Below, in pieces: positions 21,572-30,761 of a stretch of 38,570 nucleotides of DNA; positions within the stretch are counted from its first letter, which is position 1, and each line of letters starts with the position of its first letter. The DNA comes from Elusimicrobiota bacterium. GTDB lineage: Bacteria; Elusimicrobiota; Elusimicrobia; UBA1565; UBA9628. Under the pieces are notes generated by a model. That model was not told the origin of the DNA. It did no database searches and was given only the letters and a program-made list of their open reading frames with translations. Location: contig JACQWX010000112.1 of assembly GCA_016209035.1 (NCBI GenBank), positions 1-38,570 of the forward strand, in the 5' to 3' direction. Made by a program: the position numbers and the translations under genes.

Positions 21572-24250
21572 TCAGCGGTCCGCGGGCCCCGGCGTCGGGA
21601 GACCCTCCGACGCGCAGAGCTTCCCCAGCTCGGCGGCCGACCAGGGCTGGGAGAAGTCGTAGAACGCGCCGTAGGGCTGCTGGAGAGCCGAGATGACCAT
21701 GGCCGCCTGAGGGTCGGCCCACTCCGGGATGGCGGCCAGGACCGCCCCGAAATCGGGGCGGCCGAGCTTCAAGGGCATGAGGGCGCGCATCATCCTGGGC
21801 TCGAGCGCGATCTCTCCCAGGCCCTCGGTCAGGATCTTCTTGCGGGCGCGGTTGACCTGGCGCTCCCCCACGTCGAATATGATCTCCATGTACTTGTCGA
21901 ACAGGAGCCACTCGTTGATCATCTGTCCGACCTCGGAAGGCCGGAAGGCCTTCCAGAAGGCCACGGGCTGGGGGAGCGACAGGAACCGGCCGAGCATGAA
22001 GGCCCCGGCGGTGTAGCCCGAGAGCCGGTCCTTGGCGCACTTGGCCAGCGCCATGCGGAAGAATGCGATCCTGCGGTCCAGGCTCAGAAGGTCGAAGACC
22101 CGGTGCTGGTCGAGGTGGTCGCCCATCTCCGAGCGGAGCACGTCAACCACGTACTGGGGCTGGTGGCTGTCGAACCAGCCGTTGACCAGGCTCGTGGCCT
22201 CATGGACCTCGCCGCGCAGGTCCAGGTTGACCAGCCGGATGACCTCACCCAAGGTCCCGATCTGGTCCACCCTCATGTTCCGCACGAGCTGCTGGTAGTA
22301 GCGGTAGGCGTAGGCCATGGCCTTGAACGCCTCCTCCTCCCCGGGCTCGAACTCGACGGCCTCGCCCTTCATGTAGCGCAGGAGTCTCGCGGGCTTGAAC
22401 CTCGCCATGCCCTTGAAGAGCGACATCCTCCTCGAGGAGATGGTGACCCACTCGCCTTCCTTGATGACCGAGCCTGCGGGGTTGACCAGCCCCTCCGGGG
22501 TCAGCCGGACGCCCGAGCGATCGAGGTTGAGCAAGGAAGGAGTCCCGAAGCTCTGGCAGATGGTGACCACGTGGATGGCCGCGGAGGTGATGCTCAGGAT
22601 CCCCTCCATCTCCTGCATCACCACGGTATCCGTGGGCTCGAAGCCGCTCTTGCAGAAGCACACCTTCTCCCCGCGCCTCTTGGCCTTGAGCGCCGCCTCG
22701 GCCGAGAAGTAAATCTTCGCCGACACCGCCGCCCTCGCCAGCACCGGCACCCCGGCGCAGAAGTGCTCGAGGCCGGCGATCGAGGACGAGTCGATGGTGT
22801 CCGACTCGATCTGCTTGATGTGGCAGGGGGCGATGACGCCGGTCACGCGCTTCTTCGAGATGATCCCGGCCTGGTGCATGTCCGCAGCGGAGATGAAGGC
22901 GGCCCTGCCGGTCAAGCCCGCGGCGTTGAGCTGGAGCAGGGCGAAGACCTGGTGGCGCTCGGTAGCCTCCACCGCGAACTCGATGGCCACGGCCGACTCG
23001 AACTCCCGCTCGAGCTCCGTCAGATGCGGCGCGAAATGATAGACGGCCGGGAACGACCGCCGGATCTCGGCGCGGTCCTTGAAGGAAGTCTGCTCGGTCG
23101 GGGTCTTGCCCGTCATGATCTCCTCGCCGAAGATGTTGCGGGCGGTGAGGAGCTCCTGGCCCGATCCCGTGCGCGAGTGCCGGCTGAAGAGCATCCCGGC
23201 GCAGGCTTCCGGATGCCGGACGGAGCAGACCATCTTCTGCATGATGATGGCCGGGTACTGCTTCTTCCCCCGGGAGAGGGTCAAGAGGAGGTCCTGGTTC
23301 TCCTCGAAGTAGCGCAGGCCTTGGCCTGCGATGAAGCCCGCCTGGTAGAGGGGGTCGTCGAGGAGCCTCGGGTCGGCCTTCTGCAGGAGCTCCGACACGC
23401 GGCCGACCATCTCCGCGAGGTCCGAGGGCTCGTGCTGGGGCTTGAAGCGGCCCTTCAAGGCGGCGTAGCCCTCGCGGTCGGCGAACATGAGCAGGTTCCT
23501 CATGTTGTTGAGGTACATCCTGGAAGCGGCCTCTGCGCCGAGGAACTCCCGCAGGCCAGGCAAGGCGCCTTGAGTGATGCCGACGTTGAGGTAGGTGGGC
23601 ATGACGCCCGGGTAGTAGTTCGGCATGGCGAAGCGCATGGCGAACACCAGGGGGTCGTAGTCCCCGTCGAGGCGCCGGCCGGTCAGGTTCTCGAGCGCCT
23701 CGAGCGCCCGGGCCAGCTCCCGCTGGAAGACCTCCTCCCCCTCGGTGTAGGCCTGCGTCGTGAGGATGACGAAGTCCGGGACCGGATAGCCGAGGCGGCA
23801 GAGCTTGAGCAGGATGGAGCCCTTGTGGCTGACGCCGTCGATGTGATGCTCGGCCTCGCTGATGGAGGACACGAGATAGGGGCTCTCAGCCGCCTGGACC
23901 TTCCTTCGGCGCTCGAGGTAGACCTTGTAGCGCTGGGCCCCGATCTCGTCCAAGCCCTTGCGCGCCGCCTCGCCGCCCGCCCTGGCCCGGAGGATGGTCG
24001 CGAGGTACTCCCGCGCCATCCGCGAATTCTCCTGGTAGAGGAAGGGGAGGTCCACGCTCCTGATCGAGATCTCCTCCGCCGGGCCATTCTCCGGCTCGAA
24101 CACCACGGCCGGGGCCACGAAGCCCTGCAGGGCCGAGCGCCCCTCCTTGGAGCCCGGCTGGCGCGAGCCGATGTCGTGGATGAGGGCCCGGAGGCTGAGG
24201 AAGGTCCCCCGGGCCATGAACTTGCGCACATCGATCGCCTCGGCCTTCAT
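21572..24250 (-). CDS. PPDK-like protein lacking the canonical phosphohistidine motif and PEP barrel
   Basis: Product of 892 residues. Residues about 138-450 follow the ATP-grasp domain of pyruvate phosphate dikinase/PEP synthase: HKGSILLKLCRLGYPVPDFVILTT, FAMPNYYPGVMPTYLNVG, NIFGEEIMTGKTPTEQ and VAIEFAVE. Residues about 500-605 follow the mobile phosphohistidine domain (VLARAAVSAKIYF, GEKVCFCK, EGILSITS, SFGTPSLLN). Where the family has TSHAAVVAR, this protein has TSAAIHVVTIC, so the catalytic His is displaced by three positions or lost. The PEP/pyruvate-binding barrel is absent; residues about 610-892 form an unfamiliar helical domain. It may be a pseudoenzyme or a dikinase with another acceptor. 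It lies ten bases after the PorV-like gene and is probably co-transcribed. Confidence 0.75.
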   Translation of the reverse strand: MKAEAIDVRKFMARGTFLSLRALIHDIGSRQPGSKEGRSALQGFVAPAVVFEPENGPAEEISIRSVDLPFLYQENSRMAREYLATILRARAGGEAARKGLDEIGAQRYKVYLERRRKVQAAESPYLVSSISEAEHHIDGVSHKGSILLKLCRLGYPVPDFVILTTQAYTEGEEVFQRELARALEALENLTGRRLDGDYDPLVFAMRFAMPNYYPGVMPTYLNVGITQGALPGLREFLGAEAASRMYLNNMRNLLMFADREGYAALKGRFKPQHEPSDLAEMVGRVSELLQKADPRLLDDPLYQAGFIAGQGLRYFEENQDLLLTLSRGKKQYPAIIMQKMVCSVRHPEACAGMLFSRHSRTGSGQELLTARNIFGEEIMTGKTPTEQTSFKDRAEIRRSFPAVYHFAPHLTELEREFESAVAIEFAVEATERHQVFALLQLNAAGLTGRAAFISAADMHQAGIISKKRVTGVIAPCHIKQIESDTIDSSSIAGLEHFCAGVPVLARAAVSAKIYFSAEAALKAKRRGEKVCFCKSGFEPTDTVVMQEMEGILSITSAAIHVVTICQSFGTPSLLNLDRSGVRLTPEGLVNPAGSVIKEGEWVTISSRRMSLFKGMARFKPARLLRYMKGEAVEFEPGEEEAFKAMAYAYRYYQQLVRNMRVDQIGTLGEVIRLVNLDLRGEVHEATSLVNGWFDSHQPQYVVDVLRSEMGDHLDQHRVFDLLSLDRRIAFFRMALAKCAKDRLSGYTAGAFMLGRFLSLPQPVAFWKAFRPSEVGQMINEWLLFDKYMEIIFDVGERQVNRARKKILTEGLGEIALEPRMMRALMPLKLGRPDFGAVLAAIPEWADPQAAMVISALQQPYGAFYDFSQPWSAAELGKLCASEGLPTPGPADR

Positions 24251-24260
24251 GCCCAGGGGC

Positions 24261-25211
24261 TCACTCCCGGGCGGAGCCGAACCGCACGGTGAGGGAGACG
24301 ACGGCCATGATGCCCATCTTCTCGTACGGCAGGAAGGCCAGGTCCACGTAGTAGTTGTCGAGGATCCGGACCCCGAAGCTGCCCGTGATGTCCGGGCCCT
24401 CGGAGGAGTATTCGTCGCGCACCTTGTAGCCGATGCGCAGGGCCAGAAAATCGCAGACCCCTGCCCCGCGCAGGCGCAGCTCCGAGCCGAACGCTCCCTG
24501 CATATCCTCGTCGCGGACGTGCCGGGCCTCAGCGGACACGATCAAGGCGTCCACGAAGCCGTCGGTGGTCACCCGGTAGCTGGCCCCGTACTTCACGGTC
24601 ATGGGCAGCGGAATGGTGTCTTGGGAGAGCTTCAAGCCCGGGCCCATCTCCTTGACCGCGGCGCCGATGCGCAGGCGGGAGTAGTCGTACAGGAGCCCGA
24701 CGTCGAAAGCCGGCGCGGCGCCGATGCGCGTGTCGAGGCTCTCGCGCACGATCTTGCCGCCCACGCCGAACTTCAGCCCGTACCCGAGGTCCCTGGCGAG
24801 GGCCAGCTCGATCGCCATGCCCGTGCCCATGTAGGTCCCGATCTGGGCGCCGGTGTCGTCGGTCTTGGTGAGAGGCCCGACGTTCATGTAGTTGAAGCCC
24901 GCGGCCGCGGTCCACCGTGGGGGGAGGGGATGCGCGTAGGTGGCGTCATGGTAGGCCACGTCCATCGGGGCCCGGACATAGTCGAGGCCGGCCTCTTTGC
25001 GGTCGACCTGGGCCAGGCCCGCCGGATTGTGATAGAGGGCGGAGTGGTCGTCCGCCACGGCCACGAAGGCGCTGCCCATGCCCATGGACCTCGCAGACGT
25101 GTCCATCTGCAGGAAGTTGGCGGCCGTGCTCCCGCCCGCCAGCGCCCAGCCGGGCGCGAACGCGCCCGCCAGGAGAAGGACCCCCGAGAGCCGCAGGAAG
25201 GCGGCCCTCAC
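24261..25211 (-). CDS. PorV/PorQ-like outer membrane beta-barrel protein
   Basis: Product of 316 residues with a GTG start overlapping the TGA of the protease gene (GTGA). A signal peptide (residues 1-25, WALA cleavage region) is followed by the family hallmark: ARSMGMGSAFVAVADDHSAL and YHNPAGLAQ. The remainder is made of amphipathic beta strands ending with a hydrophobic strand (MAVVSLTVRFG). In type IX secretion PorV shuttles cargo to the attachment complex; related proteins also occur outside Bacteroidota. The adjacent gene encodes an exported protease with a C-terminal FlgD-like domain, so a cargo/outer-membrane partner relation is plausible. Confidence 0.85.
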   Translation of the reverse strand: MRAAFLRLSGVLLLAGAFAPGWALAGGSTAANFLQMDTSARSMGMGSAFVAVADDHSALYHNPAGLAQVDRKEAGLDYVRAPMDVAYHDATYAHPLPPRWTAAAGFNYMNVGPLTKTDDTGAQIGTYMGTGMAIELALARDLGYGLKFGVGGKIVRESLDTRIGAAPAFDVGLLYDYSRLRIGAAVKEMGPGLKLSQDTIPLPMTVKYGASYRVTTDGFVDALIVSAEARHVRDEDMQGAFGSELRLRGAGVCDFLALRIGYKVRDEYSSEGPDITGSFGVRILDNYYVDLAFLPYEKMGIMAVVSLTVRFGSARE

Positions 25212-26941
25212 CAGAACACCCCGACCTTCGTCTTCTTCGCGTCCTTGTTCGAGGCCCGGACCACGACCATGTAGACGCCGCTGGCCACCTTCTCGCCGGA
25301 ATCGTTGCGGCCGTCCCAGACCCCCACCTTGTAGGCGCGGTTCGCCATCGTGACGGTCCCGCGGCTCTCGTCGAGCGTGCGCACGAGCTTGCCGCCGACC
25401 GTGAAGACCTGGATCTTGACGTCCTTCGCGTCATAGGGGATGTCGACGAACCGGATCTGCCCTCCCTCGGAGAGCCTCGCCGGGTTGGGATAGGTCCGGA
25501 CAGCCTCGAGGTCGGCCTTCACCGGCATCTCGACATAGTCCGTTCCGCAGGTGAGAGTCCTGGAGTCGTCCGTCCCGGCGATGTCGCTCACGAAGACGCG
25601 CGTATCGGTACCGTCATACTTCTTGCTGTTCGGGGTCGAGTCGGAGCCGAACAGCTTCCCTGAAGCGTAGAAATCCCCGGCATCCGCGTAATCAAGATTA
25701 TTCTCTATCTCTTCGAGTCCGTCGGCCTCCATCAACCGCAGCAGCTTGTGCTCGGCGTAGGAATTGTCATAAAGAAAATCGTTTCCGTTCCCATCCAGAC
25801 GCGCATCGACGTGCCAGATGACGAGGCCGCTGCCGGGCAGGCCCTGGTCATTGCCGGCCTGGGTGCGATTCTGCACCATGAAGTACTCTTCAAAGGCGTT
25901 GCTGGGGTCCGAGCTGGGCATGATCTTCACGGCGTCGGCATAGGAGGCCGCGGGACGCAGCGTCACCGCGAGGCTGCCGGAGGGCACATTGGCCGGCGCA
26001 AGCCATTCAAGCATCCATTTGCTGAAAGCGTTGTGATCTCCGTAAGAATGCATCATGTCCAGCCCGCCGACACCGCCATCGGGCCCTACGGAATCATCAT
26101 AATCATAGTAGTCGGGCAGTCCCAAGGCATGGCCGGTCTCATGGATGAGGGTGTCCGGCCAGAAAGTCCCGCCGCTTGGGCTCGACTCCCATTGCCAGGA
26201 GTAGCCGGCCAGCGTCTTCCCATCCACCGTATAACCCAGGGGGGTCGCCGCGTTCTGCCAAGTCGTCATGTACCCCCACCAGAAACTAGCCCATGCGCCG
26301 GCAGGCCCGGTCCAGATGACGGCGAAATAGTCGATCTTCCCGTCGCCGTTGTTGTCGTACACCGAGAAGTCATGCCCGCCGGCGTCGAAAGAGTCGATAG
26401 CATCTTCAATCAGCCCCTCTCGGCCCGCGTCCGTCTCCGCGATTGCAGACCTGGCCGCGCCCGTGTTATACCACCCAAGCGTGGCGCCTTGGAGCGTCAA
26501 CAGTCCGTAAGAAGACCTGGTGTAGAATTCTTTGAGGCTCTCATACGGGTAATTCCCGTTGCCGTCCCCGAAGACCTTGTCGTCGACCTCAGCCTGCGTG
26601 TTGGACTCAGCCATGTCGCTGAACCTGATGAGAAGTACGAACATCTTGACCGGGCCGGTAGTCGGCATCCCCTGCCATGCCGGCGGAGGAGCCATGACCT
26701 GTATCTGCTCAGGAGTATATCCCTGCTGACGCAAGGACCTAATCCGCAGCCTCCGCTTCATCCGCGCCGCTGCGTCGCGCGAGAACTTGTGATTCCCTAT
26801 TGCCCGGGCGTCTGCTCGCCTTTTCTCAAGGGTCCCGTCTTTGCGATACTGCTCGATTTGTTCCGCGGTTGGGCGCTCCAGCCCGAATCCAGGGACGGCA
26901 TTCCAGAACAACATGGAAGCGCATAGAAAACGTGCAATCAT
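25208..26941 (-). CDS. exported M6-type metalloprotease with FlgD-like C-terminal domain
   Basis: Product of 577 residues from the ATG at 26941; a TTG four codons earlier is the alternative. It begins with a signal peptide, then a basic helical propeptide (about 25-90). The catalytic domain has HETGHALGLPD (267-277), the HExxHxxGxxD zinc motif of immune-inhibitor-A-like M6 proteases, with a DNNGDGKID calcium-binding-like loop (196-204). The last 95 residues start YPNP and end DSGEKVASGVYMVVV plus a lysine-rich tail, an FlgD-Ig/secretion-tail-like domain seen on proteins sent through PorV-dependent export. Base composition is less GC-rich over most of the gene than over the C-terminal domain, suggesting a mosaic origin. 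Confidence 0.88.
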   Translation of the reverse strand: MIARFLCASMLFWNAVPGFGLERPTAEQIEQYRKDGTLEKRRADARAIGNHKFSRDAAARMKRRLRIRSLRQQGYTPEQIQVMAPPPAWQGMPTTGPVKMFVLLIRFSDMAESNTQAEVDDKVFGDGNGNYPYESLKEFYTRSSYGLLTLQGATLGWYNTGAARSAIAETDAGREGLIEDAIDSFDAGGHDFSVYDNNGDGKIDYFAVIWTGPAGAWASFWWGYMTTWQNAATPLGYTVDGKTLAGYSWQWESSPSGGTFWPDTLIHETGHALGLPDYYDYDDSVGPDGGVGGLDMMHSYGDHNAFSKWMLEWLAPANVPSGSLAVTLRPAASYADAVKIMPSSDPSNAFEEYFMVQNRTQAGNDQGLPGSGLVIWHVDARLDGNGNDFLYDNSYAEHKLLRLMEADGLEEIENNLDYADAGDFYASGKLFGSDSTPNSKKYDGTDTRVFVSDIAGTDDSRTLTCGTDYVEMPVKADLEAVRTYPNPARLSEGGQIRFVDIPYDAKDVKIQVFTVGGKLVRTLDESRGTVTMANRAYKVGVWDGRNDSGEKVASGVYMVVVRASNKDAKKTKVGVFW

Positions 26942-26975
26942 GATTGCCCACAATACCTAAAATGGGGGACTTTCC

Positions 26976-26992
26976 GCAAGACCAGGTCTTGC
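26976..26992. repeat. operator-like palindrome in a divergent promoter region
   Basis: GCAAGACC-A-GGTCTTGC has perfect 8-bp arms around a central A. It lies 35 bases upstream of the protease start (minus strand) and 64 bases upstream of the ureidopropionase-type gene (plus strand), the only gap between the two operons. It suits a dimeric regulator controlling one or both. Confidence 0.45.
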
Positions 26993-27055
26993 CCGGCTCG
27001 ACGCAATTTGCTCTCATGAGAGGCGAGAGGAACCAGCTCATCTCGGAGATCCAAG

Positions 27056-27928
27056 ATGCCAAGAATCGTCAAGTGCGGATTGATCCAGTGCGGCCTGCCG
27101 GTCCATGAAGGGGAGGGGAGCGTCCAGGAGATCAAGGACGCGATGATCAAGAAGCAGCTGGGGTTCGTGGAGAAGGCCGGCAAGAAGGGGGTCCAGGTGC
27201 TCGCCCTGCAGGAGATCTTCTCGACCCCGTATTTCTGCCCCTCCCAGGACGCCAAGTGGTACGCCACGGCCGAGTCCGTGCCGGGCCCTACCACGGAGAG
27301 GCTCTCCAGATTCGCCAAGAAGCACCGCATGGTCATCGTCGCGCCCTTGTACGAGCGTCTCACGGCCGGCGTCTACTACAACACCGCCGCGGTCTTGGAC
27401 GCCGACGGCAGGTATCTCGGGAAATACCGCAAGATCCACATCCCCCAGGTCGCGGGCTTCTGGGAGAAGTTCTTCTTCAAGCCCGGCAACCTGGGCTACC
27501 CCGTCTTCGAGACGCGCTACGCCAAGGTGGCGGTCTACATCTGCTACGACCGACATTTCCCGGAGGGCGCGAGGGCCTTCGGGCTCCGCGGAGCCGAGAT
27601 CGTGTTCAACCCCTCGGCCACGGTCGCGGGCCTCTCCCAGCATCTCTGGAAGCTCGAACAGCCGGCGCACGCGGTGGCCAACGGGTACTTCATGGGCTGC
27701 ATCAACCGGGTCGGCGCCGAGAGGCCGTGGAACGTCGGGAAGTTCTACGGGCACAGCTACTTCGTCACCCCCCGCGGCGAGATACTGTCGGAGGGCGGCG
27801 AGGACGAAGACGAGCTCGTGACGGCCGACATCGACCTCGACAAGATCGACGAGGTCCGCAACACCTGGCAGTTCTACCGCGACAGGCGTCCCGAGACCTA
27901 CAAGGACCTGGTGGAGCTGCTTCCATAA
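27056..27928 (+). CDS. carbon-nitrogen hydrolase, probable beta-ureidopropionase
   Basis: Product of 290 residues. The nitrilase-fold triad is Glu53 (LALQEIF), Lys126 (YRKIHIP) and Cys163 (YICYDRHFPEGARAF). It lies directly upstream of dihydropyrimidinase, so the likely reaction is hydrolysis of N-carbamoyl-beta-alanine (or N-carbamoyl-beta-aminoisobutyrate) to the beta-amino acid, CO2 and ammonia, the third step of reductive pyrimidine breakdown. N-carbamoylputrescine amidase and N-carbamoyl amino acid hydrolases share this fold and cannot be excluded by sequence alone. First gene of the rightward operon. Confidence 0.88.
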   Translation: MPRIVKCGLIQCGLPVHEGEGSVQEIKDAMIKKQLGFVEKAGKKGVQVLALQEIFSTPYFCPSQDAKWYATAESVPGPTTERLSRFAKKHRMVIVAPLYERLTAGVYYNTAAVLDADGRYLGKYRKIHIPQVAGFWEKFFFKPGNLGYPVFETRYAKVAVYICYDRHFPEGARAFGLRGAEIVFNPSATVAGLSQHLWKLEQPAHAVANGYFMGCINRVGAERPWNVGKFYGHSYFVTPRGEILSEGGEDEDELVTADIDLDKIDEVRNTWQFYRDRRPETYKDLVELLP

Positions 27929-27992
27929 ATGGGGGACCGATGACCGAGCATAGCGAGGAAATGGTAGATTCCGAGGTCGTGGGAAGGAAACC

Positions 27993-29447
27993 ATGAAAAG
28001 CAAAGAGATTTCGGCTCGCAAACCAGCCCAGGCAGCCTCGGCCGAGGCGTGCCGCAACGCCCTGGTCGTCAAGGGCGGGACCGTGTTCACGGCCTCGGAC
28101 ACCTTTCAGGCCGACATCCTTGTCCGGGGCGGCAAGATCGCCGCCATCGCAGACGTGATCGCCTACCCTGGAGCCCAGGTCGTGGACGCCTCAGGGCTCG
28201 AGGTCTACCCGGGCGGGGTGGACGTGCACACCCATTTCGAGCTGCCATTCATGGGCACGGTCTCGGCCGACGATTTCGAGAGCGGGACAATCGCCGCGGC
28301 CTGCGGGGGCACCACGACCATCATCGATTTCGTGATCCCTTCCAAGGGCCGCGGCCTCCTGGAGGCGCTGGAGACCTGGAGGGGCAAGGCCGCGGGCAAG
28401 GCCGCGGTGGACTACGGCTTCCACATGGCGCTGGTGGAGTACGACGACAGGGTCGCCTCGGAACTCCCGGAGGTCGTCCGGGAGGGGATCACCAGCTTCA
28501 AGTGCTTCATGGCCTACAAGGGCGCCTTCATGATGGACGACTCCCAGCTGCTCGACGTCCTGGCCGCGGCCACGAGGGTCGGCGGCCTGGTCTCCGTCCA
28601 CGCCGAGAACGGCGACATGCTGGTCAACATCATGGCGCGCCTGCTCAAGGAAGGCAAGACCGGGCCGGCGTACCATCCCGTGGGCCACCCCGCGGCCGCG
28701 GAGGGCGAGGCCGCGCACCGCGCCATCGCGCTCGCGAAGACGGCGGGCGCGCCGCTCTACTTCGTGCATCTCAGCTGCAACGAGGCGCTCGAAGAGGTCA
28801 AGGCCGCGCGTCTCGCGGGGCAATGCGTGCTCGCCGAGACCTGCCCGCAATACCTGCTCCTCGACGAGAGCCTCTACCGCAAGAACGGCTTCGAGGCGGC
28901 CAAGTGGGTGATGTCGCCGCCGCTCAGGGACAAGTCCAACCAGTGCAAGCTCTGGCAGGGCCTGGCCGACGGATTCATCCAGGGCGTGGCCACTGACCAC
29001 TGCTCGTTTCGGTTCTCGGGCCAGAAAGACATGGGAAAAGACGACTTCACGAAGATCCCCAACGGGATCCCGGCCGTCGGGGACAGGGTGAACCTGCTCT
29101 ACACCTACGGGGCGCAGAAGGGGAGGCTGAGCCGCAACCAGTTCGCCGCGGTCACGGCCACCAACCCGGCCAAGATATTCGGCCTCTACCCGCAGAAGGG
29201 GACCATCGCGATCGGCTCCGACGCGGACCTCGCGCTCTTCGACCCGAAGAAGAAGGGGGTCATCTCCAAGGAAACCGCCCGCCACCGGGTCGACTACTCG
29301 GCGTTCGAGGGATTCGAACTCGAGGGATCGGCGACGGTCGTGATCTCAAGGGGCGAGGTCGTGGCGAAGGACAACGTATTCGCCGGCCGCAAAGGCCGGG
29401 GAGCCTACGTCAGAAGGAAGGAATTCGACGGCGGGGCATGGAGGTAG
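27993..29447 (+). CDS. dihydropyrimidinase (D-hydantoinase family)
   Basis: Product of 484 residues. It opens dihydrouracil/dihydrothymine to the N-carbamoyl-beta-amino acid. Dinuclear zinc ligands are all present: His79 and His81 (DVHTHFE), the carboxylated Lys170 (TSFKCFMAYKG), His203 (SVHAEN), His259 (FVHLS) and Asp335 (ATDHC). Length is normal for the family. GGAAGGAAA supports the ATG. The gene sits between the ureidopropionase-type gene and the aminotransferase, in pathway company. Confidence 0.93.
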   Translation: MKSKEISARKPAQAASAEACRNALVVKGGTVFTASDTFQADILVRGGKIAAIADVIAYPGAQVVDASGLEVYPGGVDVHTHFELPFMGTVSADDFESGTIAAACGGTTTIIDFVIPSKGRGLLEALETWRGKAAGKAAVDYGFHMALVEYDDRVASELPEVVREGITSFKCFMAYKGAFMMDDSQLLDVLAAATRVGGLVSVHAENGDMLVNIMARLLKEGKTGPAYHPVGHPAAAEGEAAHRAIALAKTAGAPLYFVHLSCNEALEEVKAARLAGQCVLAETCPQYLLLDESLYRKNGFEAAKWVMSPPLRDKSNQCKLWQGLADGFIQGVATDHCSFRFSGQKDMGKDDFTKIPNGIPAVGDRVNLLYTYGAQKGRLSRNQFAAVTATNPAKIFGLYPQKGTIAIGSDADLALFDPKKKGVISKETARHRVDYSAFEGFELEGSATVVISRGEVVAKDNVFAGRKGRGAYVRRKEFDGGAWR

Positions 29448-29451
29448 CGCG

Positions 29452-30750
29452 ATGAAGGTCGAAACGGCGAAAAGCGTCGACATCACCAGGAAGTACAAGG
29501 AGTTCCTCTACCCCAGCGTCATCACCTACTACCAGGAGCCCCTGGCCCTGGCGGCCGCCAAGGGCTGCAGGGTCAAGGACGCCGATGGCCGGGAGTACCT
29601 CGATTTCTTCGGGGGAATCCTGACCGTGTCCGTCGGGCATTGCCACGAGAAGATCACGAAGGCCGTGGCGGACCAGCTCAAGAAGCTGCAGCATGTCTCC
29701 ACCCTCTACCCCACCCAGCCGGCCGCGGACCTGGCCCAGCGGCTCGCCGGGATCTGCCCCGGGGGCTTGAAGCGCAGCTTCTTCACGAACTCCGGCACCG
29801 AGGCCGACGAGACCGCGGTGCTCACGGCCCAGCATGCCACGGGCAACGCCGAGGTCATCGCGCTCAGGCATTCCTACTCCGGCCGCTCGGCCATGGCCAT
29901 GGGCCTGACCGCGCACGCTCCCTGGAGGATCTCGAAGACCCTCCTGCCCGGCATCAAGCACGGCCACGCGCCCTACTGCTACCGCTGCCCATTCAAGCTG
30001 GAGTACCCGTCCTGCGACCTGGCCTGCGCCAGGGACCTGGAGGAGCTCATCTTGACCGAGACCTGCGGCCGCGTGGCCGCGTTCCTCGCCGAGCCCATCC
30101 TGGGCGTCGGAGGCTTCGTGGTCCCGCCCAAGGACTACTTCAAGGTCGCCGTGGACATCGTGCACCGGTACGGCGGCCTTTTCATCGCGGACGAGGTCCA
30201 GACCGGCTGGGGCCGCACGGGCGGGAAGTGGTTCGGCATCGAGCATTTCGGCGTGGCTCCGGACATCATGACCTCGGCCAAGGGCATGGCCAACGGCATC
30301 CCCATCGGGTGGACCGCGACCACGGACAGGATCGCCGAGGGCTTGAAGGGCCTGACCATCTCGACGTTCGGGGGAAACCCCGTATCGTGCGTCGCGGCTC
30401 TCGCCACCATCGACGCCATCGAGAGCGAGGGCCTGCTCTCCGGCGTCGAGAAGATGGGCGCCCTCCTGCGGGGGCGCCTGCTCGAGCTCAAGGAGGATTT
30501 CCCCTGCATCGGAGACGTGCGCGGCATGGGCCTGATGCTCGGGGTCGAGCTCGTCTTGGACAGGAAGACCAAGGCCCCGGACCCGAAGACCGTGCTGCGG
30601 CTCTTCGAGGAGACGAGGAAGGAGGGGCTCCTGATCGGCAAGGGCGGCCTCTACGGCAACGTGCTCCGGATCAGCCCGCCCATGCTTGTGACCCGCGGCG
30701 AGGTGGAGGAAGGCGCCAAGAAGCTGCGCAAGGCCTTCGAGCGGATCTAG
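29452..30750 (+). CDS. class III PLP aminotransferase, probable beta-alanine transaminase
   Basis: Product of 432 residues of the AGXT2/omega-amino-acid transaminase type. The PLP site is FIADEVQTGWGRTG (Asp247) and the Schiff-base Lys277 in SAKGMANG; the SGTEADE phosphate-binding segment is at 114-120. A Cys-rich stretch (YCYRCPFKLEYPSCDLAC, about 175-192) matches a feature seen in AGXT2-like enzymes. In this operon the likely reaction is beta-alanine (or beta-aminoisobutyrate) plus a keto acid giving malonate semialdehyde (or methylmalonate semialdehyde). It starts four bases after the dihydropyrimidinase stop, with GGAGG before the ATG. Confidence 0.9.
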   Translation: MKVETAKSVDITRKYKEFLYPSVITYYQEPLALAAAKGCRVKDADGREYLDFFGGILTVSVGHCHEKITKAVADQLKKLQHVSTLYPTQPAADLAQRLAGICPGGLKRSFFTNSGTEADETAVLTAQHATGNAEVIALRHSYSGRSAMAMGLTAHAPWRISKTLLPGIKHGHAPYCYRCPFKLEYPSCDLACARDLEELILTETCGRVAAFLAEPILGVGGFVVPPKDYFKVAVDIVHRYGGLFIADEVQTGWGRTGGKWFGIEHFGVAPDIMTSAKGMANGIPIGWTATTDRIAEGLKGLTISTFGGNPVSCVAALATIDAIESEGLLSGVEKMGALLRGRLLELKEDFPCIGDVRGMGLMLGVELVLDRKTKAPDPKTVLRLFEETRKEGLLIGKGGLYGNVLRISPPMLVTRGEVEEGAKKLRKAFERI

Positions 30751-30761
30751 GAGGCATTCGG

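Noticed and set aside
22103-24292. A plus-strand frame of about 729 codons opposite the PPDK-like gene.
   Set aside because: Low-complexity Arg/Leu/His/Asp composition and no family resemblance; it mirrors the codon bias of the real minus-strand gene.
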